NCBI GenBank assembly: GCA_037349315.1
Contig: JBAIAC010000006.1
Coordinates: forward strand, 19,069,501-19,133,500
Reading direction: 5' to 3'
Source: Chelydra serpentina
Lineage: Eukaryota; Chordata; Testudines; Chelydridae
DNA length: 64,000 nt
The translations under genes were made by a program, and so were the position numbers. Below the pieces are notes generated by a model that searched no databases, was not told the origin of the DNA, and saw only the letters and a list, made by a program, of their open reading frames with translations. This document shows positions 22,418-34,397 of the stretch, piece by piece; within the stretch, counting starts at the first letter, position 1; the number at the start of each line of letters is the position of its first letter.

Positions 22418-22419
22418 TA

Positions 22420-23644
22420 TGTATGTCTACAGTTTGACCAGTTCTGGTAAAGTTAAATTACTTCTCACTTAGCCAGTGCTAGAGAAAGTATTGGAGAAAT
22501 GGACAGATACAAATTACTGCACTGACTGGCTTTGTGTTTCCATTGTAAATCTCTCTTTGTGTTTACATGTGTCAAATTTTTGATTCCCCCCCCCCCTCTT
22601 TTTGTGTGGGGAGTGGGGAACAAGGAGATGGTAAAGGTTGACAAAGAAAATCTCAGTTCAGAAACTACTTTTTAAATGTGAGCGTGCTCACCCAACATTG
22701 ATATGAGCATAAAGTTTTCAATTATAAGTGTACCAAACTAGTTTTTAAAATTTGGTTACTTAGTTGCTTTAAAGTTTTATATACTATTTATATATAAATA
22801 AAGTGGACTAAAGCCAGCTAGTTTTTTAAAAGGAAAAAAAGTGATGTTGAGGCTCAAAGAGAGGCTACTATGCACATGTATTTAGTTTCTTGGAGCCTGC
22901 AATATTTAATTATGCAAATATTAAATTTTCACAGTATACACTTTAGCATAGAGCCACTTGGAATGAATTTTGTGAATGTTCGTTAAGAAAAATAAAACTT
23001 ACACATTTTATATCACATTCATAGTTTTTAGACATATTATTGTTAATGCATGATGATATTTCCAGTATAGTATATACTGCAAAATTCTTTGTTCTGTGAA
23101 TATTGCATTGAGGAGTTTGTCATATTGTTGAGTTTGAAGAAGTCTCAGTATTCATGCTATTTTCGTGGAATGCCATTTCAGTGAAGTAAACAGCTATTGT
23201 TGTAATAATAAAACTACATCTAAGTAGCATTTTGTCTTACGATGGCGATAAAACAATGCATATTCAGAGTTATAACAGAAACCTCAATTCCACAGTAATG
23301 GTATCTTTTTTTTTTATGATTATACACCGATGAGGTGTTAATGCTGGAAATAATATATATGTGTATGTATAGAGGAATTAGAAGGGGTCATGATCTCTTA
23401 TGGTACACAATTTTATGCTTAAAAACTAATGAGCTTTCTGCATATGAGTTTTTTACATTTAGGTTTTATACTGTTCCTCTTAAGTGATTGCAGAAGATAT
23501 GAAACTTACGGTAAAGCTTCCAGACTGTACTTTAAAATGAAAATAACTCTGACCATTTTTGCAGATGCCATAAATTATTACATTGTAGGACATTTTTGTC
23601 TTATGTTTGTGTACTGCTCCTGGTCTCTCTGAATTTCATGTCAT
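22420..23644. other. PUM2 intron 1, no feature seen
   Basis: Strongly AT-rich intronic sequence. A poly-C/poly-T run lies at 22586-22604. No element was recognised. Confidence 0.45.
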
Positions 23645-23940
23645 TTGTTGCAGTAAGATTGACAATACGCCTGATGAAATAGAGAAAGTAGAAATCAAAA
23701 AGTCAAAAAAAAAATCCACGATCACTTTGCCCCCATCAGAGATTTTGGCAATAAAAACACAGGAGAGTCCATTCTACCAGATTAAGAATGGACTCTCCTA
23801 TGTTTTTATTGCCAACATCTAAGAATGGACCTGCCTGTGTTTTTATTGCCAAATTCTCTGAGGGGGCAAAGTGATCATGCATTTTTTCGACTTTTTGATT
23901 TCTACCACTTTGTCCACTTCATCATGGGTATTTTCAGTCT
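23645..23940. mobile_element. Large imperfect hairpin element with duplicated loop
   Basis: The left arm (about 23650-23775: TAGAAATCAAAAAGTC, GATCACTTTGCCCCCATCAG, TTTGGCAATAAAAACACAGG) is the inverse of the right arm (about 23820-23935: CTGAGGGGGCAAAGTGATCA, GACTTTTTGATTTCTA). The loop side repeats AAGAATGGAC...CTATGTTTTTATTGCCAA twice in direct order (23785-23816 and 23821-23852). The arms are roughly 80 percent alike. I do not recognise the family; it may be a MITE or an inverted duplication. Confidence 0.7.
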
Positions 23941-24588
23941 TTCATCAATAAGTGTGTGATTGTCAGTTATACTTACTTCAAGCCAAAAGTGAAATTCTTC
24001 AAAAGGAAGTTGGCAGACTGACTAAAGATTTCAGGTTCAGATTAAAATTGTGGTCAGTGGAAGGCCAAAATATACTGCCTGTTTGGTCATAGGTGTTTTT
24101 AATATGAAATTTGATATTAAAATCTTGCACAGCCAGAACAACACTGAACATTTTTCACTTGTGCCATATCTGCATTGAGATTTAGGAGTTAGCCTTCAAT
24201 ACTACTTAGGTGAAAGTGCTTATAGGCTATGAAAAATAAGGTTGGTAGTAGAAGTTATAGAACCTAATATGAAGGAATGTACGTGTCAATTGATATTGTA
24301 AAAAAAATGAAGACACTAAATTCAAGATCTGAAATTATATTTTGATCGAGGATAGTTACATTAGTATGTTTGGCTTCATACTATGTATTGTCTCCGACAA
24401 CCCTGCCATCTTAGGTTGATAACAGTACTTTACATTAATTAAATAGAAAAAGCTTAAGCCAACATCTTTAACAGAGAATACTGTTCTTATATAGTCTGGA
24501 TTTTTTTTGAAATCCTAAATATAAGAACTGCATATTTAAAGACATTCATTGGAAAGCCTTTTATGTTATCAAGACTCTTTCTTTTTAG

Positions 24589-24973
24589 GTGTCTACGTGG
24601 AATGAGCATTCCATGTGTCCTCCTAGGCATGAATGAAGTGACCTGGCAGGAGACCAGAGGAATGATGCATGTGAACATTGGTCAGGAAGCCAGTGGGGTT
24701 GGAATAGGGGTTGCCCCAGCTGGAACAGTAGGTGGAGCAACAGCAGGGCCAGGGCCTGGAACTTCAGGGCCCAGTTCAGGTGGAAACAATCCTCACACCA
24801 TCCCTACAGCTGCAGTGTCAGGTGCTTCCAATGTCCAGGTACCCCTCAGTGGACGGTCTCAGGATGATGCCACAGTTGGATATTTCTTCCAGAGGCAGGC
24901 TGGTGAGCAGTTGAGTGGCTACTCCAGCAAACATCGCTGGCCCACAGGAGATAGCATTCATGTAGATCATTCG
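24589..24973 (+). CDS. PUM2: PUM2 coding exon 2: PUM1-like long N-terminus
   Basis: A polypyrimidine tract and AG at 24587-24588 precede the exon, and GTAGGT at 24974 ends it in phase 0. The chosen start is ATG at 24602, which begins [20 protein letters not shown]; a second in-frame ATG is at 24629. The exon gives 124 residues: a Gly/Ala/Pro/Thr-rich low-complexity stretch (about residues 27-80), then [16 protein letters not shown] and [17 protein letters not shown]. The last part is clearly paralogous to PUM1 ([28 protein letters not shown]). The canonical human PUM2 protein begins later, so this exon encodes the long isoform. No stop lies between the exon start and the ATG. Confidence 0.93.
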
Positions 24974-27139
24974 GTAGGTAGCTTATTTGTTTTTTAATTC
25001 AAAAACTTATGTTTTTTTCTTAAATCCATAGCTTTCAGAAAGATATATGTGGGTTAAGTTAGTCTTTCTGTATCAATTATAGCTTCAAAGCATATAGTTT
25101 TCCATAATTTAAACCATTCAGTTTTTTGTTTGAGCAGTTAAATTAGACTACATATCAGTTATAATTATTCTATTGTAATACTTTAAGTGTTCATTAAAAA
25201 GTTGTTGGTTAAAATAAATAAGCATTACTTTTCAAAGTATGTGTCTAGTTTTTTTCCAGGAACACTAACAAGTATCACTTGTTAGATCTGAAATCAGATG
25301 GTAGCCAACTGTTTGATAAAAGGCCAAATTATAATAGGCCTAATGAAAAGTAACATGGCTCTTGCACACAATCTTACTTGTTACACTTGCAGGTAAAAAC
25401 GTGTATTATCAACACTATAAATGTGTAAGTAGTAGAACTAAGCGAAAGGTACCTCTTGGTTAAACTTAACAGTATACAATAGGTATAATGAAATCTAATT
25501 ACCCATGAAGCTTCAAATAGCAAACACCTAGCTCCAAATGTGTAACTGCTACAGCTTTCTAATTTCTCTCGTTAAACATTTACTCTTGAAATTCAGAAAA
25601 GAAAACGTTCTTTTTTATGAACCTGAGTTCAGCAAGTTAAAAGGTTCACTGGCAATTTCTTTATCTTCCCAAACTCCAGGGTTGTGGGATATGTTCCAAG
25701 GAAATGCAGTAAAATGTAGGAAAATGAATACAACAAAAAATTTTACCAACCTAAAAGTTCGGTTATCTTTGTTGTTTTTCTCCATTGCTCTTCTTCTTTA
25801 CCTTAATTTCTCTTGTCATTTTATTGGTTTTGTTTTTATTCTCCCTCCTTTTTCTTTCCTGTAATAATAATTGCAGAGCAAAACCTCTCTTGTCAGTACC
25901 TGCTTCTTTGTATTGTATAAAATATTATATTTAATATATTACTAAAATATAAATCAAACCCCTCACAATTATCTTCTTGCCCACTTGGGGGAAGTAATTA
26001 TTTTGAATGTGTGATAACATAATAGTCTTTTTTCCATCATCTTTGGCTTCATGGTAAATGGTGGGCAACTAGATTGTGTGCCTAGGCCGATTTTATTTTT
26101 TTATTACAGTTTTGCAAGGTGATACAGTCTGTGTGTGTATTTATGTATTAAGCTATTCTTAGACAAGTAAGAACGGGCATATCTTCTCCCCCATCCGGGG
26201 AGCAGAGAGAGCTGCAGCTCAGATTAGCGTTGTGTAATAATACTATTTAGGTCCTTCAGAGTATTGCCACACTCGTTCAGGAGAGGTAAATGTAAACGTC
26301 CTATACCTAATGTGTTTTTAAAAGAGCTCCAGAAAAAACTGATTCTTGAAAATATTTTTTTTTATGAATCACAAAGATCCATAAAGGGGAAGTTTATTTT
26401 ACTTTTGCTTATTCACCTTTAATTGCTTAGGAATGGTAATACTTTTCTAACCTATATAACTGAGCAATATCTCCTTTGTGTTCTGCCATTTTCACTGTTT
26501 TCCTTCTTTGACAGTCTAGAAAAATAGGAAATGGCCATGAAAGAACAGATCAATAGACTTCCCTAATGCTGTTCTGTGTGCCTTAAAAGTTTCGGAGTGT
26601 TCTTTGTGGGCCACAATGCACACAGGACAGTTGCTTTTGGGGTGGGTATGTCAAGATAGGAATTAAATTCATATTTACCATCTTGTAAAGACCCAGCACT
26701 CAGAGTGAGGTTCCAACAGACCTGGTACATCTAAAAGCTAAACTATTCAGACTTTGAAATAATTTAATTATCATTCCTTTCTATATGTATAGGTTAGGAA
26801 AAATCAGCACATTTCGGTGAGAGATGAAAGGGGTGGATGTTTTGACATGTTTAGAAAGAGGGACTGCATAGAAATGTTAGTAAAAATGACTCTGAAATCC
26901 AAAATGAGGAAATTAAAATCCCTAGGTTCAGTATGGATTACTTAAGCATACCGTAGCTGAGTCACAGAATGTATGAATATGCCTAACCAAAAAAAGAAGC
27001 AGGAAGGAAAGAAAATAAGCAGTTTGGATTAAAACATTTAGGTTCAAGTTGCAGAGAGTGGAAGCCCGGCTCAAGTGAAGCCAGTAGAAAGAAGCACAAA
27101 TTATTACAGGTAAAATAATAAATGGAAACTAGCAAACTT
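24974..27139. other. PUM2 intron 2, first part, no feature seen
   Basis: AT-rich intron with no element I can name. The frame at 25538-25864 lacks recognisable motifs. Confidence 0.5.
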
Positions 27140-28075
27140 GGGAGAAATTTTCGTAGAACTGGAAGGGACCTTGAGAGGTCATCTAATCCAGACCCCTGCA
27201 CTCAAGGACTAAGTATTATCTAGACCATCCCTCAAAGGCGTTTGTCCAACCTTCTCTTGAAAATCCCCAATGATGGAGATTCCACAACCTCCCTAAGCAA
27301 TTTCAGTGCTTAACCACTCTGACAGGAAGTTTTTCCTAATGTCCAACCTAAACCGACCTTGCTGCAATTTAAGCCCATTGCTTTTTGTCCTATTTTCAGA
27401 GGTTAAAAAGAACAATTTTTCTCCCTCCTCCTTGTAACAACCTTTTATGTACTTGTTATCATGTCCCCTCTCAGTCTTCTCTTCTCCAGACTAGACAAAC
27501 CCAAATTTTTTCAATCTTCCCTCATAGGTCTTGTTTTCTACACCTCTAATCATTTTTGTTGCTCTTCTCTGGACTTTCTCCAGTTTGTCCACATCTCTCC
27601 TGAAATGTGGCACCCAGAACTAGATGCAGTACTCCAACTGAGGCCTAATCAGCGTGGAGTAGAGCGGAAGAATTACTTCTTGTGTCTTGCTTACAATACT
27701 CCTGCTAATACAGCCCAGTATGTTTGCTTTTTTTGCAACAGCATTACACTGTTGACTTTGTGATCCACTATGACTCCCAGATCCTTTTCTGCAGTACTCC
27801 TTCCTAGGCAGTCATTTCCCATTTTATGTGTGTGCAACTGATTGTTCCTTCCCAAAGTACCAAGTATAGTACTTTGCATTTGTCCGTATTGAATTTCATC
27901 CTATTTACTTCAGACCATTTCTCCAGTTTGTCCAGACCATTTTGAATTTTTTAATCCTATCCTCCAAAGCACTTGCAACCCCTCCGAGCTTGGTATCGTC
28001 CGCAAACTTTATAAGTGTACTGTACTCTCTATGCCATTATCTAAATCATTGATGAAGATATTGAACAGAACTGAG
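27140..28075 (-). mobile_element. CR1 LINE fragment, - strand
   Basis: It starts with the reverse complement of the CR1 3' end (ACTGGAAGGGACCTTGAGAG, GTCATCTAATCCAGACCC) and continues through CR1 3' UTR and RT C-terminal sequence (TGGCACCCAGAACTAGATGC, CTTGGTATCGTCCGCAAAC). It is degraded with many stops. Confidence 0.85.
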
Positions 28076-28079
28076 GGGA

Positions 28080-28450
28080 CAGTCAATACAATTGAAAAGC
28101 AGTGCATTTAAAATTGATTAATGGAAATGCATAATTAATCTGTAAAATTCATTGCCACAAGATATTGTTGAATCCTAGAGCATAGTAGGATTCAAACAGA
28201 ACATCCAGCATTATAATCTTTTTAAATGTATATAGAGATATATAAACCCTCATGCTTCAGTGCTTAATCCAGACCACCAACTGACAAAATTAGGAACAAA
28301 CGTCCCTTCTCTAATTCTAGAATTGCCCACCCCTGGATTTCTTGCAGTTTCCTCTGACAAATTTATTATTGGTGGCCATTAGACAGGCTACTGGACTAGA
28401 CCGACCGCTGGTCTGATCTTGTACGGCAATGTCTGCTTCTCCCAACCTTG
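28080..28450 (+). mobile_element. CR1 LINE 3' fragment, + strand
   Basis: CACAAGATATTGTTGAATCC, GGCTACTGGACTAGACCGAC and GCTGGTCTGATCTTGTACGG follow the order of a CR1 3' end. It abuts the minus-strand fragment, so the two lie back to back. Confidence 0.7.
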
Positions 28451-29679
28451 AAAAAGACTATATAGTAAGAGAGGGTGGGTCAGCAGTTGCGGGAGGACAC
28501 TTACCCTTTGGCATTATCCCTTTATCAGCCGTACAGGGATTTTTAAGGGTAAATTAATGGTCACCATTAACTTATATCAATTCTCTCTGTGTTTAGTGGA
28601 GAATCCTCTAGGACCTGAGAAGTGAGTGACCAGCAGTAAGCCTATAACTGTCCCCTGCTTGAGCAATATTGCCATAGAGGCTGAGGTGGGGTTTTGAGAG
28701 GAAAATGACTCTGTGAAAGTTTAGAGACACGGTCTTTTCAGAGGTCTCAAGATCTTCACAGATCTTAGAAAAAGCAAACATTAGTGAATTTTGGTGGAAG
28801 AATGCCAAGGAAATACTGCAATTACCGTAAAGACTACCAAAAGCCTCCTATACTTATAATAAATAGAAGTATTGTAAACAAGAGAATGTAAATGATTACA
28901 CCATTACACAAAGCCTTAGTGAGGTGCCAGTTGGGGTAACCTGTCTCATTTTGGGCATCTTTCTTGTATTAGAATTTACGAGCTATTAGAGAAGGTATAG
29001 AGAGCAACTACTACATACATTTATAAGAAGTAGGACAGAGTCTTAGTTATGACAGGTTGAAGAGCTTATTTTGTATACAGGATGGAGGAAATGTTGCTAG
29101 TGATCTATTGCAGTATGTAGGTACTTCATTAAGACTTTGTTTCAACTATACAAGAATGGGGAAACACATGGTGATTATTAGAAATTTAACTATTAGCAAC
29201 AATAGAATCAGCAGTTTAGATTACATGTGTTGAAGCACTTTCTTAAACAAAAATATTTGGAATTCTTTACACCAAGAATAAATGGACAATCGTGATGTCT
29301 TGGGTTTTAAATAATGCATGCTTAAATATCGATTTTTTTTCTTGCTCAAACATGTTGTGCTAACACATTTGCCAAATTTGAGATTGGGAAGTAATTTTCC
29401 CACACTGGACTGTACAGGAGTTTCACCTTCTTTTGGAGCACTGAGTTGGAATTAGCCATTTAGATCAGGTGAATATTTCCCTATAATCAGTTTCCTGTAG
29501 TTCCAATGGGAGGAGAACTTTATAGTCATTTGTTCTTCCAAGTGTATAGATGCCCTACTTAAAAAACATGTTCTTGGGAAATCTAGATAAGAATTTTAAG
29601 AACTGATTTTTAATTACATTTTTTGTTAGGTTAATGATAGGTTTCATTACATTAAAAATAATTTTACTTCCCTTTTTAC
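28451..29679. other. PUM2 intron 2, no feature seen
   Basis: No recognisable repeat or gene; frames are short. Confidence 0.4.
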
Positions 29680-29851
29680 CAGGTGGATTTGATTTAAATC
29701 AAATGTATTTAAATCACTGGTCAGGAAGACTCGATTTAATCATGGATTCCTACATAAAAGTGCATTCTTGTTGGTTGTTACAACCTTAATACATATTCTT
29801 CACAACTCAGAGATAGATGTAGGTTTCATTTTTAGAAGGTACACACTATAC

Positions 29852-30165
29852 CAGGGGTCTCAAACACGCGGCCACATGCAGCCCGCGGAGTTATTTCCTG
29901 CGGCCCGCCATAGGCACCGACTCCACTGGCAGCCAAGCTCCAAACATTACTGAGTGTTTATATTTTATTAAAACCCCTCTTTGCATTACAGTTTTTAAAA
30001 AGTTAATACATTTACTTTTAATAGAATACTATATTACTCTTCATTTTTTTTCATTTTTGACTATTCTTTTGTATTGTTGTATGAAAAGGTTTCAGTGATG
30101 CGGCCCTCGGGCCAATTTACTAGTTCTCATGTGGCCCTCGTGGTGATTTGAGTTTGAGATCCCTG
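29852..30165. mobile_element. hAT-type MITE with perfect 8-bp duplication
   Basis: The ends CAGGGGTCTCAAAC and GTTTGAGATCCCTG are inverted and are flanked by CACTATAC at 29844-29851 and 30166-30173. The interior contains GCGGCCCGC motifs and a short piece (CATAGGCACCGACTCC, 29908-29923) resembling the tip of the GC-rich transposon at 570. Confidence 0.93.
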
Positions 30166-30777
30166 CACTATACATTTTAAAGTGATTTATTTTGAAAACT
30201 TTTCAGATTAGTTTTACAGTTATATCAGAAAATGAATGATTGTTTAGTTATTTAATTTACCATAGGTAATTGAAGCAGATCGTTCACCTCCCAGTGACTT
30301 CATAAATATCTCCAATTCAACAGGTAATCATTAATATTAGGAGGATTTTCTTGCCATGCTGGATTAGGAGGAGAACATCACCAGACAGACATTTAAATTG
30401 TTTTATTTAACTAAAACAACAACAACGTTATGTATTCTGGATTTTTTTTCTTCACAGAAAACATAATATTTTAACAAAACAAGCATATGATTTTTTAAAT
30501 TTAGTTAAACATTCAAGTTTTTTAAAATCAGGTTTGTTTTTGTTAAAATTGTTTAACTAAAATAGTTAAATTAAATTAAAAAAAAAACACAACAAAAACT
30601 AAATCAACTGTCAGCCAGGTCAACATGAGAAACTTAAAATATTGGCTTTTGCAGCTAACTCGGTCGTCTTCACCTTCATTTTCCTGTTGGTTCGTAATCT
30701 GGAAAAGAAAAACAAGCTTTCCTGCTTTTTCAAGTCCGAAACAATTTCTCAATTTGGAATGAATTAGTCCAAAGGAA

Positions 30778-30888
30778 GAACATAAGAAAGGCCATACTGG
30801 GTCAGACCAAAGGTCCATCCAGCCCAGTATCCTGTCCACCGACAGTGGCCAATGCCAGGTGACCCGGAATGAGTGGACCCAACAGGTA
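30778..30888 (-). mobile_element. CR1 3' fragment nested in hAT
   Basis: GAACATAAGAAAGGCCATAC, GGGTCAGACCAAAGGTCCAT and GACAGTGGCCAATGCCAGGT are the reverse complement of a CR1 3' end. It interrupts the C-terminal transposase frame of the hAT element. Confidence 0.85.
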
Positions 30889-32950
30889 ATGATCAAAAAT
30901 AAAAGAAAATATTCTTTCTACACCGGCAGAAGAAGCTATTGCCATTAAAAGTGAGATTATCATTTCAACAGTCTCTGAATCCAAGTGCTTACGTGACTTC
31001 CACCAGTTCACTGGTGTAACTTTCTTTAAAACATCATTAGCAAACATATATTTCTTGAATGGTTCATCCTTAGCTTTGAAGTTTATTATAGTTGGCATTA
31101 TGGAGGGATGATTGCTGGATGTACATGTCATAGCCAACTCCTCTTCTTCAGCAGTTAAGGTTTGACCCTGGTACAGAGTATTGAGAATATTTGCAAGAAA
31201 ATGAGCTGGAGATATAGTGCTTGTCCCATTTGTTTTTTAATGCTTGTAATTTGACTCTGTCATTGTGTATTTCTCTTTTTAAGATCTGTTCCTTCCAAAT
31301 TTCAGAAGCATAAGCAATAAAATAGCTATTTCCCTGCATTTTGTTCAAGGCTACAGAAATAGGCTTCAGGGTACTCAGCATGTGTTCAACATTTCTCTTA
31401 AGCCCAATGTTGAGAACTTTGGCTGTGACAGTGCCATCTATTTTTTCACAATTTTCTTCACAAACTGTCATCAGATAAAGCCAGTTTTTGATATAGTGCT
31501 CAAAACAGTCCACTACTGAGTTCCATCGCACGTCTTATGGGAGAGGTAGCTTACCATCTCCCACTTTTTTCAGAGCAGCTGCTGCAAAGTGGTTGTTACG
31601 GAAGTATTTTGCAATTTCAACAACATTAGCCTTTATTTCTGGAACCACTGGAGTCTTTGGCTAGGAGGTGCATCAAATGAGCACTGCAACTGTATGTTCT
31701 TAGCTTGGGACTCTCTTCACTCTCTCCTAAATTTCTTCTCATCTTGGATACATTTGCAACATTGTCTGTGACCAAGCTGCGAACTAGACATTTGTTGTGG
31801 CTTTTACTGCTACCTCTGGTAAGTATTCTGCTGTGTGTGCATTTCTTGATGTATCAGTTGTTTCTGTAAGGAAGACACTCCTTCTGTTGTCACACAAGCA
31901 CATACAACAGGATCATTGTGGACATTGCTCCACCCATCAAGACGCTGGTTAACAATTTTACCCTCTAGAGACCTTTTGCACGCTGCTCAATTTCTCTTTC
32001 ATACACTTTATCCAGCAATTTGCTTGTGACATCTGCTCTGTTGGGTGGACTGTATCCTGGTCTTAATGACTGAACCATGTTAATGAAGTGTGGGTTCTCA
32101 ATCATACGGAAAGGAGAGTTTGTTGCATAAACAAACTGGGAAGTTTTTTAATCAATTACCTCTTTTTTGTAATCCGTTGGTTCTTATCACAAACCTGTCT
32201 ATGGTTGTTTCTGGATGATGGAGATGTTTTTTGTTTGTTTGTTTGTTTTTTTGCTATAGCTGATATACTGTGGCTATGTGACAAACACGATGTGAATGAA
32301 ACACTATCATTGGTAAATAACTCTGAAACTATAGAAAATGATGGTGATCTTGAAGGTGGATAGTCTTCAGAATCCTGTATGTTGAGGATGGATTCTCCGA
32401 AACAAAATAAGTCAATGCAGTTATTTAATTATTACCACTATACTGCTCATTTAGTATTACTCATTGCATTCACTGACACTCAGTACTACTTTAAAGGCAA
32501 AATTGTAAAAGAAAGACCTGCCTATTTCAGCTATTAATTTTTCACCACTACTGCATCTAAAATGATAGTACCATAGAGTAACAACTATATTTTTTGCTCA
32601 AACATGAGAATTCAAGAATAGTCCAGAAGGAAGACAGGCAGTCCTTAAGAAAGAAGTATGAAATACAAAAGTTTACCATCCTGAAGTTCTTGCATGTTCA
32701 GACATGTTCCTTTCATCATCTTCAACGCAGCTTCCTCCTGAGGAGGAACCCTTCTCATGATGATGATTCATTTGGTCAACCAGGCCTTGCATTTTTGTTG
32801 CACTGTTTGCATTTTGCACGCATGCCTGTCTTACCCACAGATAAAGGAACTTCATTAAAATATTTCCAAACTGGGTCTCTCTTACGGCCTGCTGCCAATA
32901 TAAGTTTTCCCTTCTAGCGAGAGAATGGTATGGTAGATCACAAATCAATG
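30889..32950 (-). pseudogene. hAT transposase (BED finger, dimerisation domain), broken
   Basis: On the minus strand from 32950 there is a BED-finger-like start (WQQAVRETQFGNILMKFLYL shifted against a VWKYFNEVPL-type frame, with NANSATKMQGLVDQMNHHHE). Around 31740-32060 decayed RNase H-like sequence is seen (DKVYEREIEQ, RLDGWSNVHNDPVV, CLVRSLVTDNVANVSKMRR). MRWNSVVDCFEHYIKNWLYL lies at 31530, and the hAT dimerisation motif ASSAGVERIFSF is near 30915. Frameshifts and stops separate all pieces, so it is non-functional. Confidence 0.75.
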
Positions 32951-33427
32951 AAGACTACACTCAGACCTCAAGACTTCTAGAATATGCTGCTCAAACAGTT
33001 TCACTTTTGTTTCTACTGCCTGTCCCTCCCCTCTCACATTTATCTCCAGACTTCTTCTTCTTGTCCAGATCTATTCTGCCCTCAACAATCTTCTATTCAT
33101 TGAACTTTTTGAAACTTTTCCCCCTCTATATATTATTCTGCAGTTTGAGAACTACAAAACTAAGCATCTCTGATGGTATCTTCTAGACTAAGCACTGAGT
33201 CCCATTGGGTAGATAGAAAGATTAACCTAAATAATCTATACAGAAGCCCCTGGAACCCCATAAGATTGGGTCCCCTAATCCATGAACTATTGGAACTCAT
33301 TTACAAAATTTTTCTTAAACATTACATGGACATATTCTCTCATACTATAGAATTAGAATTTATAATCCCAATCCATGATGAGATATCTTTGAGCTATAAT
33401 GTGTGTTAATTAAAACTATCTTTTTGG

Positions 33428-33532
33428 GGGCTTTGAAAGAAAATCAGGGTGGATAAAAATCAAGCATTTTATTTTAAAAATCCGATTTTTTTAAAAATCA
33501 TTTTTATCCACCCTGATTTTCTTTCAAAGCCC
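33428..33532. repeat. Perfect 33-bp inverted repeat around hAT termini
   Basis: The arms 33428-33460 and 33500-33532 are exact reverse complements (GGGCTTTGAAAGAAAATCAG then GGTGGATAAAAAT) with a 39-base AT-rich spacer. Each arm contains a hAT terminus (CAGGGTGGATAAAAAT) plus 17 bases outside it. A normal insertion would show direct, not inverted, flanks. Confidence 0.95.
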
Positions 33533-33539
33533 ATCATGA

Positions 33540-33960
33540 CTTATCCCTGCTCTACTTATCTTTTAAATACCAGCAAGGTCTTGATTCCTGTCTCTTCTCT
33601 GCCATTGATTCTAGCCTTCGTTGCCAATTTGTTAAATTTGCAGACAGTCATCTTGGTGGTTTCTCACATGTCATCCCTCATGCCTGGGAGAAGTTCCACG
33701 CACACATCTGCAAGTCTACCTACCTCACTGTTCTTAAAACTGTCCTCGGCCATATTACCTACAAAAACATTTGTCAGGTGTGCTTTGACCAGTGCTTTTC
33801 ATGCTGATTACTAGTCTAATTGTCATCTTGTGCTTCCTGGCCTATTTGTTGTCTCATCTCAGACTGTAGGCTCTCTGGGACAGTAACCATCTCTTTATAT
33901 GCTTATATAGTGTCTAGTAATTTCCAGTCACTATTACTTTTTCATTGTATGAAAATATAC
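33540..33960 (+). mobile_element. L2-like LINE 3' fragment
   Basis: Plus-strand sequence resembling LINE ORF end (CATGCCTGGGAGAAGTTCCA, AAAACTGTCCTCGGCCATAT) and 3' UTR (CAGACTGTAGGCTCTCTGGG, ATAGTGTCTAGTAATTTCCA), as found at L2-type 3' ends in reptiles. Confidence 0.6.
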
Positions 33961-34196
33961 TAATCAAGAATCTGGAACACTCAGCTGTGTCATATGGCAG
34001 AACTAGATTTAATTTTCTGGACTAAATTCAGTCTGGCACAGTTCCCATAAAAAAACTGGAGAAAGGGGGCCCAGAAATTTGGCCATGAAGGGTTCTAGAG
34101 AGTCTTGGTGAGCAGTAGACTGAAGAAAGCTGAAGCCAGATTGAAAAGTATCAAAGACAGCATTGGAAGAGGGAATGCAAAGCAATGGTTGTAAAT

Positions 34197-34389
34197 AGGG
34201 TGACCAGATGTTTGTCCCGATTTTTAGTTCTTTGTGCCGCGTCCCGACCGATGCACGGTCGGGACGCCATTTGCTCCAATATTGCGGCTCCAGCTGTTTT
34301 TTGTTTTTTCCAGACTTTTTTTATTTTTTTGCTTCTCTCATGTGTCCCTATATTTTGTTAATTTTGTTAATTTCATCTGGTCACCCTAG
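34197..34389. mobile_element. hAT-type MITE, 193 bp
   Basis: The inverted ends AGGGTGACCAGATG and CATCTGGTCACCCTAG are flanked by TTGTAAAT at 34189-34196 and 34390-34397, a perfect 8-bp target duplication. The interior holds a small hairpin CGTCCCGACCGATGCACGGT with CGGGACG. Confidence 0.93.
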
Positions 34390-34397
34390 TTGTAAAT

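Larger units (their letters stand above)
29680..33515 (-). mobile_element. hAT transposon, degraded, with nested insertions
   Basis: The left end CAGGTGGATTTGATTTAAATC (29680 on) and the right end ATTTTTATCCACCCTG (up to 33515) are hAT-like inverted termini. Between them a minus-strand transposase is spread over several frames. A short hAT MITE (29852-30165) and a CR1 piece (30778-30888) are inserted within it. No matching 8-bp duplication was found around the ends, so the boundaries are tentative. Confidence 0.65.
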
